Shown one piece after another: positions 13,482 through 26,800 of a DNA stretch of 64,000 nucleotides. A model generated the notes under the pieces. That model saw only the letters and a list, made by a program, of their open reading frames with translations. It ran no database searches and had not been told where the DNA came from. Within the stretch, counting starts at the first letter, position 1, and the number at the start of each line of letters is the position of its first letter. A program made the translations under genes and the position numbers. Source of the stretch: Branchiostoma belcheri (taxonomy: Eukaryota > Chordata > Leptocardii > Amphioxiformes > Branchiostomatidae). The DNA is taken from contig NW_017804254.1 in assembly GCF_001625305.1 (NCBI RefSeq), forward strand, positions 806,923 to 870,922, written 5' to 3'.

Positions 13482-16400
13482 GCCGCCTGCCCAGTGTGTC
13501 AGTGCCCCGATCCGCTGTGTTGCCCGCAGTATTTACCGAAAGCTTGCAGCACGGTTCCCTCCCTGGCCCCGGTCCCGTCCCGCCGTTTGTTCACCCTTCA
13601 TCGTCTAGGTAATTATCTGACAAAGAACATTTATTCCCATTTGTCCCATTTGTCAGGTAAATGTTGCGTGGCACAAACTCTCCACTCGGTGATTGATGGG
13701 AACACGTGTCAACACCGCCCGGATTGTTGTGCTCACAGGCAGGTTGTTTGAAAACCGCTGGCAAACGCACCAAAATCAAAACATCGCTCATCTTATCCCA
13801 ATCTTTCAGTCAGTAAACTAAATAAGATACGCATATCCTCAATTGTGATAATACATGGCTAATATAAATTGTATTAACTTTATTCAAATCATCATAGAGT
13901 AAAAAAAAATCTGAAGTCAGTACGTGTCTTTTGTTTGCTGTGTTGACAGAAAGGTTCGTTTGCTCCAGTTTGTTTAGTGTGAAGGCCGATCATACAAGAA
14001 AGGTGTTGTGATTACAACGGAATGTCAAACTGCAGCAACGGAACTCACAAACACAGCAATACCACTTCCTTCAGCTCATTTGTCTAAAACCTTTGGAGAC
14101 ATATTATGGTCTTGTGACAGGTGGACTGCAAAAACTAAGTTTTTGCCTGAATGGTCCGAACAACCAATTAAATGTTCTCTTATCAAATGCGACTTTTTAT
14201 CGCCAATTTTACCGGCCTCAGTATCAGGTAAATCCCATTGTTAGCGTCATGCTCTGTAACTAGTTTCTGCCTATTGGTAATTCACAGATATGGGGAGGGG
14301 GGCAATCATCATCTGTTTCATTCTAATGTTACCCACAGGAGGCCAGGCAACCGGGCGAATTTTTCTCCTGTAATGCTGGCACCGGTAAGTGTTTCACAAT
14401 GTAGAGTTAACGTTGTTGACCCGAGGATTTAAGAGACGTGTCCTTGACCATTAAAACCGCACAACAGTTTGCCACCCCGCTAAGAGAGTGTTTGTGAGAA
14501 AGGCACGCACGTCTTTGTGGGCCAGGGCTCTCCGTGTTGCAGTGAACGGGGAATGTTAAGACCAAAGTTATGGTTTGATCAGGCTCAGTTAAGACAACAG
14601 AGAGTGGGTAAGGAGGCAGTTTTCCCCCCGTGTGTGTTATTTTTGCAGTTTGTTGAGATCTAGAAGGTGTGGATCGAAGTTCTGTTGCTGAATCATGAAG
14701 ATTGTAATAAAAATAACAATGGTCACATTCACTAGTTTGGAATTTAGAAAGTAAGTTCAAAGTCAAACATCTCGGTAGCTATAAAGTCCATGGCAATGAC
14801 TAATATACAATTGTGAAAAATGACTTTCCATCCAGAAACAAATTGAAATGTAAGGCTCAAAGTTCATCACACTGTTAATATCACCATTGTCATATATTGA
14901 TGACTGGCTGCCGGGGAATAATGGTGGCCAACTTCGCTTTTGGAATGTCCTTCATGAAGAGAAGAAATAAAAATAAGCTTAAATGATTTGTCTATAATCT
15001 GGTTAATATAATTTTTCACGTGAAATAATCCACGGTGCATGGTTACCGCATTAACTTGCTTTCGATCGAATCAAAATCATTCTATTCATCGTTGCATTGT
15101 TTCCATATTTACCTTTATGCAATGGTTGGGAATCTATATTTCGAGCTGAAATTTTTGTGTCTTGAATTCTTCTCTGGTCATTTATATACGAGTTATTTTA
15201 TGTGGTGGCCAGGTCATTTGTTCAAAGATATAAATAGCCGAATCATGCAGTATTGGGGGGGGGTATAGCTATTCGGATGTAAACAACTGCACAGTTTTCC
15301 CATTACTTCATCAGTCAGAAGTTTGGAGAGACGTGCCTCGCCTCTGTAGCATTGTTTAGAACACAGACTCTCTACTGTTTGTGAATATAGGTCAGTTAGA
15401 GAAGCATCCCAACCTACCGACTCTGAACAAACTTCTCTAAGCACATTTTCCTCCGGGCGGAACCCGATCCCGAGTTTACCCGGCCGTTATTCACGCTGGA
15501 CTGGCGGGAAGAAAACCGTAGATTCCCCGGCCTTTGTAACCATGGCGACGGTTTGAGGAGGGATTACTACTAATGAGATTAGCCCCGCTTACAGAGGTGT
15601 TAGGGAACGTTACTAAATAGAATAGCCTGATTAGTTTGGAAACTTGAGACTCCAGAACAAAGGCAAGGTGTGAGTTCTTCCCGAAGTTGCGATTTAATAA
15701 GTTTGTACATGTTTGGGTCTTATTAATATTGTTAGTGTGCTTTTTAACCCTACGTCCGAGAATGGCCACGGATGTATTTAGCCCTATGCATATGGACTAT
15801 GAATATGAAATGAGGGTACTCAGCTTTTTCCATAAAACGCGTGTTAGAAGAGAGAGGGGGGGGATATAGAGAGAGGCCTTGGGAGAACGAACAGCTTCTA
15901 ACATAAAATGTCTCTCATTTTATGTTTTAAAAATCATCAGTATATTTATGCAGTAATGGCTTTCTTTTTGAGACTTCATCGAAATAATCATTTTGTTGGG
16001 CAATCCGACTTCCCGCGGAGAGATGTGATTTCTTGTAAACCGATTCAATACATTTTCCCGCCACCGATACAAGACCTACTATGACGCAGCGACTCCTAGC
16101 GGCCCACGGGTGTATGTCATATCGGTGCTTACATATGCCGTATTCTTCTGATGTGCGATATTCATGGTTTACCAGCAACATCTTCGAGTTATCAAAGTCG
16201 TTTACATTCCCACGTTCACTCTATTTCAATTCCTTCCATGCCTCTTACTTCTATGTTGATCATCTCATTCATGTCAATATGCAAATTCATATTCGGACAG
16301 AAATTCAGACAAAGCAAGGAGTGTTAATTGATAACTTATCTTAAATATATGATGTATCAATTTACCTTAAGTTTGTGAAAGATATCAGGCTTGGAATTAC

Positions 16401-16633
16401 AATAGTGTCATACGTCTTACATGTTACCCTAGATATACAAAAGGTAAATAGTGAGTAGTTTAGAAACTCATTTGAGACATTAAAAGCTGCTCTACTTGCC
16501 ACAATTACAGACACATTTGTCGCACAAAAAAAACAATAATAGCAAAAACGTTGGTTATACAGTGTTGCTCAAACGCCTTAAAACAATGAAGATGTGTTAT
16601 AAGTTAACGTTACTATATCAATATTACTTTTAG
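13482..16633. other. Non-coding stretch between tetraspanin B and a LINE
   Basis: I see no gene. Short plus-strand frames at 13422-13751 and 14008-14432 and minus-strand frames at 14407-14766 and 15491-15769 have no domain and no splice logic. A near-palindromic GTAACCATGGCGAC at 15537-15550 resembles an RFX X-box with one mismatch. Confidence 0.5.
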
Positions 16634-16914
16634 TTTTTTTTTTTTTATTATAACATTTAGTAACAAGACAGGATGACGACATACTCAAGCTACAATGCTT
16701 ATGTTTGTGTCGTCATCGTTACAAAGATATATACATGTAGTCACAAATACAGACATGCAAAGCATAAGAGTAATAAGGTAAACTAAAGTAAGCCGCATTA
16801 TAACTAAATCATAAAATATGTAACAAATATATAACAGTATATGCAGGTAAGTGATAAGTGAATAAGTAGGCATTCCAAGTCAAACAACAAACTGGTAGGA
16901 TAAGAAATTGATGG

Positions 16915-17890
16915 TTACTCAAATCTTTCCGTTTCTTTTATAAACAATTGAACACATTGTAAGAGTTTAGCGTTGTTAGAAGCCGACAGAGAAGAGGAAC
17001 CTCTAAGCAGTAATTGTACTAGGAGATTATCGGGAAGGTTTTGGATGTTGATGGCAAATCCTACAAGTTCGGTTAAATTGCTGAAGAGGGAGACACGATA
17101 TTGAGTAAACTTTGGGCAGTGCAGAAGATAATGATGAATACTTTCACAGGGGTGGCCACAAGTAAAAGCAGAACTAGATACCAGGTTTCGAGAGTACAGA
17201 TTAGAGTTTAGACTATGAGTACCAAGTCGAAAACGAGTGAGAAGAGCGCAGGTGTACCGGGGACCTATACTGAAGTATGAAACAGGGACAGGGCGCACAG
17301 ATTTGATCATTTTTTTCTTAAAGCGTGGGAAACTCAGTGAACGGTCTGCTAAGGTTAGGTTGTTCCAGTGATACGTTGCATAGGGAATGAATGATTTTTA
17401 AAGCGGGTTGTGGTACATTTTGGCAACTGAAGATTTAGTTTATTACGAAGGTCGTAAGTAGAGGCGTCTGATACTAGGGGCGGTATTAAATCTCTTAAGT
17501 ATTGACGAGTGTGACCGTAGATGATTTTATAGAATAAAATAAGAGACTGAACATGGCGGCGATCAGACATTTGTTCCCATCCTAGTTCAGTAAGTAGAGA
17601 ATTATAAGAGGACCCCCTGATCGCTCCGGCTACAGTTAAGGCACACTCATATTGCATTCGTTCAATACGTTGTGAATCTATAGAAGTACAACTGTGCCAA
17701 ACAACGCCGCCATATTCGAGTGAGGGCCGAATGAAAGACTTGTAAATAATTTCTAAAACTTTACGGGAAGTTTGAATTTAAGTTTACTAAAACTGGAAAC
17801 TTTTTTAGTAGGCATTGGCTAGTATATTAGATATATGTGTGGTCCAGGACATGGTGGACGAGAGATGAACCCCAATATGTTTGTGAGAAG
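16915..17890 (-). pseudogene. LINE ORF2 C-terminal part, frameshifted
   Basis: Two further frames of the same LINE, at 17355-17657 (ending near the RHVQSLILFYKI segment) and 16915-17310 (FRLGTHSLNSN, then the zinc-knuckle-like CGHPCESIHHYLLHC). The region between 17660 and 17900 continues the homology only if the frame changes and stop codons are ignored. The copy is therefore dead. Confidence 0.75.
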
Positions 17891-17899
17891 AGACAGTAT

Positions 17900-19648
17900 T
17901 TAATTTGTTCGTTTCCTAAGTAAAAGGGGTGGGTAGGGAAGAGGGTTCGTTTTCTTAGAGTAGCACATTTCAATTGTTTTCGAAGCATTTAATTCCATTA
18001 GCCACATAGTTGCCCATGATTGTATCTTAGAAAGGTCGGAATTGAGTCTCATAGCTGAAAGGGTAGGACTTTCTACAACATCTAGCAACGAACTGTCGTC
18101 AGCAAACAAAAAGGGGTGGGTTTCAAGTCCTTCAACCATGTCATTAATATACACTAGAAATAACAGTGGCCCAAGCACAGAGCCCTGGGGCACACCTGCA
18201 CTAATCTCAGACCAGTCGGAGTTTTGGCCTTCTATTATGACACGTTGTTTTCTCGCATTTAAATAACTTTGGATCCAGTTCAAAAGAGGACCTCCCACCC
18301 CATTTCGTTGTAACTTAAGAATTAAACCCTTGTGCCAGACTTTGTCAAACGCTTTGGAGAAGTCCAAATAAACAGCTCTAACTTCTTTGTTTAAATCAAA
18401 GGATTGAAGAATTTTGTCAGAAATGAAAGCAAGTTGATTTACAGTTGAGTCACCCTTAATAAATCCTGATTGGTATGAGTATAACAAATTTTCAGATATT
18501 AAGTGGTTGTATAGATGTTTATATACTATTTTTTCTAAAATTTTTGACAGGGCAGGTAACAACGAAACGGGGCGGTAGTTGGAAACTAAACAAGGATCAC
18601 CTTTTTTAAAAATAGGCACAACATTAGCTCTCTTCCAGATTTCGGGGAAAATTCCGTGACAAAACGACAGGTTAAAAATATAGGCTATTTTATCAGAGAT
18701 ATATGGACTAATAAGCTTTAAGAAACGGTTGTCAATTTCATCCCAGCCATACGCCTTTGAAATATCCAACTCAGAAATATACAATTCAACTTCAGTGGCC
18801 GTAGTTTCACAGTTAAACAATCGTGCATCAGTCAAGTAGTCAAGATTCGGTAATCTGGAATTGGTATCATCAATTGTCGACTGTTGTGAAAAATATTTGT
18901 TGAATTCTGAAGCCTTCTCTCTTGAATCACTTATATAAAGGTTGTTACACTTAAGTGGGGGGATGGTAGTTGACGCTTTGCATCTGTAAATAGTTTTTAC
19001 TATATGCCACCATGTTTTACAACCTGTAGAAGAGTTCACTAGAGAATTCATTAAACGAGTCTTATAGTCTGATTTGGCCGTAGCTATTTCTTTTACCAGT
19101 AGATTTCTTATCTTGCGGTAGGAAGCCCAAAGTGGAGGGCTATTTGATAATTTGGCTTTTTTATGAGTTCTATCTCTTAAACGCATAAATCTTTTAATTC
19201 GAGGTGACATCCAAGGCTTGTCACTGGGTCTAATGATGATGTTTTTGTGGGGGATACATTTTCTTTTGGTCTCCAGGATAAGATCAATTAGCATATTGCA
19301 AGCATTGTCAACAGAATCACAATTAAATATGTTTAACCATTTGTTGTCAGTACAAGACTCAACAAGAATATCATAGTCAATTTTTGTAAAATCCCAAACA
19401 GTGCGAACATACGGTCGAGGTATTTTGATAGCAAAGTCAAAACTGGCTATAATGGGGCAATGGTGACAGCCAGACAGCGGCGAGAGTACAGATGTAGATT
19501 TGACAAGGGTAGGAGCATCGGTAAACAGTAAGTCAATCAGGGAGGGTACACGAGATAAGTCACACGTGGGTTCCCTAATCATCTGCGAGATATTTAGTTT
19601 ACGATGATCTTTGACTTTCCGAAGTACCACAATATACATTAGACACAA
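17900..19648 (-). pseudogene. LINE reverse transcriptase ORF2, main open part (582 codons)
   Basis: The frame holds the tail of an AP-endonuclease (about residues 28-75, with the usual SDHCPI replaced by GCHHCPI) and a full reverse transcriptase: YRPVSLLPALSKILEK (RT fingers), AVYLDFSKAFDKVWH (motif A with catalytic Asp), AGVPQGSVLGPLLF (motif B) and FLFADDSS (motif C, FADD catalytic pair). The enzyme would prime cDNA synthesis at nicked chromosomal targets. The open frame stops early (LLLRKRTN then stop) and the remainder is frameshifted, and the endonuclease N-terminus is missing, so the copy cannot move by itself. Confidence 0.85.
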
Positions 19649-19787
19649 GATATGTACAATATAAATACTATGATTTACCTAATATCGTTACATAGCTTTT
19701 CATACATAACTTTCGTCATTTATGTGCTAAAAGTTTAAGGGCACCCTCTTGCGTCTCTTCATATATTGCAGGGGTTTGCTTGTACGC

Positions 19788-19898
19788 TCACACCACCACG
19801 GCAGGGGGTTTGCTGTTGGAGTCGTTGTCGATGGGCTCAGAACCTCTTCTGCCTCTCAGAGCACAGCAGAACATCAGGGAAAATACCATCCCCATCAA
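19788..19898 (-). CDS. Tetraspanin A exon 7 (end of TM4, cytosolic tail, stop)
   Basis: The acceptor TTTCAG precedes 36 codons and a TGA at 19788-19790. It encodes the last TM4 residues (LMGMVFSLMF), a CC palmitoylation pair, a basic RGRR stop-transfer patch and a short acidic and proline tail ending in three valines. No AATAAA is obvious before the LINE that begins about 140 bp further on. Confidence 0.9.
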   Translation of the reverse strand: MMGMVFSLMFCCALRGRRGSEPIDNDSNSKPPAVVV

Positions 19899-22800
19899 CT
19901 GAAACAGAAAGCATTATCGACAACGTTCACCTTACATTGTGCCCCTAGCGACTATCCTAGGTATTGCACACAAGATTTTTGATCATGACCAAGATTTTGC
20001 TTTACAGAGACTAGCAAACAGTTATCATCTGAAACCAAAATTCTTTGTGGAACTGAATTGGTGTAGTTATAACAACCCTTTGCTTCTCGTTCCTTATTCC
20101 CGTAGTGTAAACCAAATTAGTCGACCATGGCATTACAAAATGCAATTCCAAAGCTATCCTAATGATACGACATGGTACCGAAACGTACCTCGCACCCTGT
20201 CAACTACATGTGAACTTTTGTTTAATTTCTTTTTAGTTAGTTTACACACTTCAGTTATTATTTCTATGTCTTGATTTTGTTTAATTAATCAATTATTTCA
20301 TTGTTTAATTTTGATGTTTAATTCAAATATGTTTTGTCATAAGTTACCTTTGTTTGGGGTAGGCCCTTTAAAAAACCACCTAGGTTTCTGGCCTACCCCG
20401 CATATTATTTGATTGTTAATTATTTGATTGTGTAATTTTTTAATATACGTGCAAATGGTAAATAAACAAAACAATAAACAAATAAACATGTATTTGCAGG
20501 TACTGTCTCATCTTATCTTTACCACAGCTACGTACCAAAGTTACTTCTATCTTGAATGTAAACACTGCCGTAGTCTCACCTGCAGTATGGCGACTCCCAG
20601 TCCCACACACACGATGATGAGAAGTCTGGAGCTGAAGAACGTCACCATCTTACTGCTGCAACCCTGCGGAAATATCAAAAGCCACGGCGTGTCACTAGAA
20701 CCGGCAACAAGAACGAAAGACTTGGTGGTCAAGTAACGTCGCGGTCACATTCGTCGGAGGTCGTCGTTCGATTTTATGTCGTAGAATTTAGGGGTGGAAG
20801 GGGTTAAGTCGTGAGGTGAGAGACTAAACCTAACCTATCCCTAATCGTAAGTCTAACCCTTAGGCCCTGAACAATGATCCCTAACCCTAACGCTAACCTA
20901 ATATCAACCCTAATCCTAACCCCAGCCCTAAACACCTGACCTCTCACGTATGTGTCACCAGCAGTCACAGCCATAATCAGTCACAGCGAATCCCCATACC
21001 TGGCATGGTGTGTTACGCTGTTATATCGGCTACGGTTGCCGGTCGCCCAACATCCAGCCGGAGGGGCCACTAAAGCCGCGGACGGCAGAGTTTGCGTTAC
21101 ACAGACTAGATAAAGACTAGATACCTGTCTGAACATGCCGATCTTCTTGGTGAGGCCAAACCGTCCACATCTCCTCTCCTGCCGCACGCAGCAGGAGTCC
21201 GGCACGTCCCGCGGGTGGTACGAGCCCCAGAACGACAGGTTCCAGTCAGTCATGTCCTCACCGCCGCAACATCTCAGCTGTAACACAACGGGGTCGTGTG
21301 GCGTAACGGCAGAGTGTTCGGCTCGTAACTAAGAGGTCCCGAGTTCGATCCTGCCATGCCACCGATCTTGTGCCATTAAGAAAAGCACTTTTAATACACG
21401 AATTTCCTCACTTAATATGTCTGTTGTCCATGCATTTTTCTGCGTTGGTGGTGGCATAAAAATAAGTCGAAAAAGAACCTGAGTATGACGCTCTGATAAA
21501 TGTAATGTTGGAATAGGAAAAAAAAACACAGTTGACTTATCTAAAGAACTGTGCTAGAAAAAATATGAAGTTCACAGACCACCGGGAAGTAGTTTTCGTT
21601 CATTTATCGGCATTGTGGGGTAAATTGTATGATGTAAATTTATTGGGTATCAAACCACTTCCTGGCGTCCCCCCCCCCACCAGGGGCATGCTGGGTCACC
21701 TTTAGGCTTGACCTCCCTGTCAAGCAACTGGGAAATCACCTCCTACCCGCCATGCAACCGACGCTATTTCTACTGACAGTCGTAAACCCACCCTAAGGCC
21801 ATGTTGATTTGAATATATGGATGACATCCGCGCGCGCATGAATTTTCGGCCGTTTCCAAAAAAAAAAGTTTTCAACCATACTGTAAATCGTACAAAACAG
21901 TTGCAAAATGAGCAAAAATATACCATAAGTTCCAAAAAAAAATTAATGAAAACTATACCAATGTCGTAAAATGCCAAAATCAAACGAAAAAAGACGAAAT
22001 TGTAAAGAAATGAACTTGAAGACTAGATTATTCGCCAAACCATATTCTGTGCCATTTGCTCAACCCTCATGACCACGTAGATTTCATAATGAAAAGAACT
22101 TTTTTTTTTTTGCAAAACTTTTTTTTTTCGCACGCGCGCATCAGTTTTGGGGCTCCCGAAGGATGTCATCCATATAATCAAATCAACATGGCCTAAACAA
22201 TACTTCCGATACGGACGTGTATGTACTCGTACGGGGGACGTATATGTAGTTGGTGATAAAATGTACATACAGATATCTGGAGCTGGTCCCAGAGTTTGGT
22301 GGTGGTCTCGTACGAGTCCTGGTTATATCTCGTCTGGACAATCAACTGAAACTCCTCACGTACGTAGTCTTCCAGCTGAAAATTAAAAAAAAAAAGATCT
22401 GTAACATTGAACTATGCCCGCTGGTATGTATTATTATTAATTAAATCTTAAATTACTCAGAAAGAGACAGCATTTATCGCTGCACATATTAACCACAATA
22501 TATATCAAGGAATTTAAAATTAAAGTGAAAATTTTGCCTCTTTTTAACAACTTCCTCCTACTAGTTCAATGCATTTGTAATGTTTTCGCAGCTTTAGTTA
22601 CTTTTAGTTTAGCTTTAGTTACCTGTAGAAACTTTAACATTGCATTTTTAGTTACTTTAACATTGCATAAAAAGCTCAAACGAGTTGTCATGTACTGACC
22701 TTTGACCTGTGTAGGTACGCCCATGCGCCACCTCCGACCTCTGCTGAGAATATCAGCACCAGGAACGCGAAAAACTGTCAGGAAATAATTACAATAACTT

Positions 22801-23822
22801 GTCAAATCTGGTTGCACAATTCGAGCGGAATTTCATATCTGTTTACAGGAACATATATGAGATATCTGTTTGGGCAAAGTCAATATACAATGTATATAGT
22901 ATTCAGACTTAGAACCCACTCAGTACATGTACTAGAATCTTCACCCCAAACTTTGTGCTCTGTTCACGGTTAGGAACAATGGCCTCGAAGTATCATTACG
23001 CCCGGCAATGTACGGTGTTATTGTCATCTCTCGGGCATCTGTATTGGAGCAGCCCCTGGACCATCCAAGAACTCAAGAACGTTCAATATTAAAATCTGGA
23101 AGCTCAAATATAGTAGCCTCTATCAGGCTTCGGGAGGCGGCTGGAAAGAGTACATTTTGCCACACCCGTATTCTCCAGCGGACCAACTCCCCTGGCATGT
23201 TATCTCTGTCTATTTGGCCAATTTCTACTCTTTCCATCTGCCTCCCGAAGCCTGGTAGAGGCTACAAATGTATCTCATTTCACAGAAAACGACTCACGGA
23301 GGCCAGGAGCCAGGGAGACTCCATGATGGCGCCGCAGCAGCCCAGGAAGCCGACCAGCATGACGAGGGCTCCCGCCGCGATCAGCACGTACGTCCCGATG
23401 TAGAACGTCTCCAGGTCCTCCCCCACTCGGACGTACTGCATCGTCTGGACATCGATACGGAGCCAGATCGCCACGCCAAGGATGGCGCACCCGGACAGCT
23501 GCAAAAAAATAGATATAACAGTCACATTTCTGGTCCAAGGTTTTGCAATGCAAAATTGGCTTGCGCTATACAAGAGTAAGCAAATATTAACGTTCAACCT
23601 GCTAAGGTATACTCTCCAAGCAGAGATTTAGACTTCGGCTCATTATTGCGTGATTTTTTGCATTTTTGTCGGGGTTTCTGAAACAGTATATTTTTTCTGC
23701 AGCCAATGCGTGCCAATTTGATATTGCCTGGCCTATTTGATATAGCCTGGAATCCATCCGTGAACGCTTTATCTCCGCTCCGTTCCTCCACTCTGCCTTN
23801 NNNNNNNNNNNNNNNNNNNGTT

Positions 23823-23862
<40 letters not shown>

Positions 23863-26800
23863 TGTCTGTCAACACGATAACTTAAGAAGGCCTTGATGGA
23901 TTGTCTTGATACTTGGTAGGTGGGTAGGTCTTGATGAGACCTCAAAATGATTAGATTTTGGACCCCCTGGCGGCTTGTTATGGTACTGCAGCTGAACTTC
24001 CGGTTTTTATATCTCATGATCTAAACATGCTAAGGTGACGGAATTTGGATGGTAGGTAGCTCTTGTGCTGGGGAAGAAGTGACGTGAGTTTTGGCCCCCT
24101 AGCGGCTTGCTCTGGAACTGCAGGACTATATGTTTGAAAATATTCAACTCAATATAACTCGAGAACCGGTGGACGGATCGTCGTGATTTTTGGTATCTAG
24201 ATAGATTACGTGATGCTTGATATAATTATTTGACAATTATGCAAATATGGATGTAATTTGCATAATTTATAGAGAAATTCTATAAATCAGCTTCATTCCA
24301 TAGTTGGACTTTTGACGCTTGTGACATTGGTAATTGAGAACGAGAGAAAGACAGACAGATATTGATTATGGAAATGAGGACTTAATTTGCATAATTAATG
24401 AGAAAATCTTATAATTATGTAATGATAACTGCCTGGAATTTCATACTTGTGGTAATTGAAAGTTAAGTGAAGGTGACCATCATTAAACATAATGTAATCA
24501 AATCAGGGCTCCATTTGCATAATTTATGAGAAAATGCTAGAATGGCATTGTTAAGATTGTCTTTTGGTTGAGAATATGATAAAATGATATGATTCATGAA
24601 AATTAGGATCCTATTTGTTAAATCAGGGGGGAATAATCTAATCTATAATTTGTCAGTCATAAAGATTAACATCATTTGGCGAAGGTATGAGATCGGGGAA
24701 CTCTAGTTGATGCTGTTTTGCAGACACCAAAAGGCAGCTATTTGGCCCAAAATTTGTAATAATTTCAGTGTTATGCAGCAGGGAGAAGGTTAAGAAGCTA
24801 CCTACGTACGTACCTTCTGATCTGTATTCCAAAGTGCTTCAAGCAGTTAAACTATTAGTATCTGGTGACAGATGCTAACGGAAACTGTTGGATATATCGT
24901 TCGCTATTACTCGTATCTCAAGTATGTACAAAGAAACTGAAAACGTCTAAAACTGAGCCAATGTCATGGTTGTATACCCTAATTCTCATGTCACCCTTCA
25001 GCAACAGTATACATGTAATTATTCATACATTTTACTAGTATCTCCAACCCAGAGTTATAGCTATGGATATGGGTCTTCTTCCGTTCTCAGACGAGCCCCG
25101 GCTTTAAACATCATCACCCCGCCAGATGGCTATGATCCGGGAACGCCGGGTACCGGAGAACTTTCAATAAACTAAGCCTGCGCTGACTTTTACGACATTG
25201 GAACATGCAAGACGGACGGCCCTGGAGGTCACAGGGATACTTTACTACTTAACTGATTTGTGTGGTCTGAATACTGAAAGGGGTGCTAGTGGTGTAACGG
25301 AAATGAAAAGAAACCTACAGTGGGTGTCGCTGGAAGACAGACGAAAAATGTCCAGACGATGTACAAAATGACTAAAAATGGTGGACGTACCAACCATTAA
25401 GTACTAGTATCTAATACCAGCCCGGAAAAGAATAAGAAACAGACGTGCCTTGAAATATCAGTGTTATTACCCAAGAATTGAGGAGTTCAAAAACTGGTAT
25501 TTTCCCAGAACTACCAAGCACAGTTGGGCCATCATCACTAGAAAGCTTGCGTCAAACAGTTGTGTGTAACAGGTCGTTCGGTGTGATATAGCACGCTGCC
25601 GCCGCGCCGCGTGCCTGCAAAGCTGGTGTGTTACGCCGAAGGGCGGTTATACCGGGTATACCGATACAGATACATAAACTGATTCGGGTGACAGAAAAAA
25701 TTAAGAAAAAATATAATGTAAACAATATATTGTATTATATCCATGCCCAAAACCTCATTGCAAGAACATTACATTTGGAAATGATAAAGCAATAGTGAAC
25801 AGTTATCTTCAATTTTAGTTGACAAATTCATTTTAACAATGCACACCACAAAACAAATTTGACATTGACAAAATGCATGAAATCTGTTCTTTACGTGCAT
25901 CTTAAAGCTGTATACCTTTACGCATGTTTAAAGGCGAGCTTAAAGATACGAATTTGTGCAGTGAATAAATCATAAACCTTTAAGTCATAAGGCCACAGCA
26001 AGTAAATCTTATGGATAACATCCTCCACAGACTCCGAATCTAATGCGTAAGGGCGAAAAAAGGCATCTTGAAGGCGGGCAATAAAAGAGATGCGATGGAA
26101 CATGTCAGCTGTCAATATTTGTGATCAAACGCGAACCAATGTGCCTCATGTTTGCTGGATTCCTGATGGTTTCCGAACCGATAGGCATTTACAACATATT
26201 TGCCCATTTTAGACATGTTGACCACCGTCAGAGGGCAAAACAATTTCTTGATGTTTTTTTTTTCAAAATCAGGCAAAAACTAATGCGCGCGCTGATGTCA
26301 TCCATAAAAATTACGTGCTGTGGCCTAACCGTAAAATCATTCTATTATCAAGCTGACCTCATTTTTGTTCCAGCAAAATTGAAAATGAAAACACGACTGA
26401 AACAATCTGACTGCTCGTTGGTTGATTGAAACCCATCTCTCGTGTCCAATACAGCGGCAATGGCCCGTCCAGCGTGATTGTGTATAGATACACGGCGGTT
26501 GACCCTCGTGTCAGGCAAAACATTCAATAAAAGACACGGGGTCAGGAACAGTCGTTACCGCTTTGAATGAAAATATATCCGCCATCATTCAGGGCAGCGC
26601 CCCGCATGTATAAGCCAGGCTTCTCGGCACCGTGTTCTCGGCGCCAGGAAGGGATAAAGATAAATCTTGTATTAACGTTTGGTTTATCTACTTTAAGACC
26701 AAGACTGGACACTAAAGCCGTTTATCGGTATTTTGGATGAATATTTGTCTGGCTTCTTAGGAATTTTGAATTGTGAATTTAACCTGAAGACGCACGTTCC

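Larger units (their letters stand above)
16634..19648 (-). mobile_element. 5'-truncated LINE (CR1/Jockey superfamily)
   Basis: A minus-strand non-LTR retrotransposon. It starts inside the C-terminal part of the endonuclease domain (SLIDLLFTD...HHCPI), continues through reverse transcriptase and a C-terminal region with a C-x3-C-x4-H-x4-C zinc-knuckle-like motif, and ends in a run of 12 A on its own strand (plus-strand T run 16634-16645) preceded by AATAAA. The poly(A) end favours Jockey-like over CR1 types, but the clade cannot be settled by eye. The 5' end lies about 140 bp beyond the tetraspanin A stop codon, so the copy sits in or just downstream of that gene's 3'UTR. Confidence 0.85.

Noticed and set aside
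13422..13751. 109-codon cysteine-rich plus-strand frame
   Set aside because: It lies in the GC-rich promoter region of tetraspanin B, where stop codons are rare by composition. The cysteine pattern is irregular.
14407..14766. 119-codon minus-strand frame
   Set aside because: No recognisable features and no supporting neighbours.
16685..16873. 62-codon hydrophobic minus-strand frame
   Set aside because: It falls in the 3' untranslated part of the LINE, between its last coding frame and the poly(A) run.
21290..21362. Functional tRNA at the SINE head
   Set aside because: The acceptor stem does not pair along seven bases, and the SINE body follows directly instead of a T-run terminator.
22250..22444. 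Plus-strand frames over the tetraspanin exon at 22.3 kb
   Set aside because: The minus strand gives a perfect phase 0 exon with both splice sites. The plus frames are shadows.
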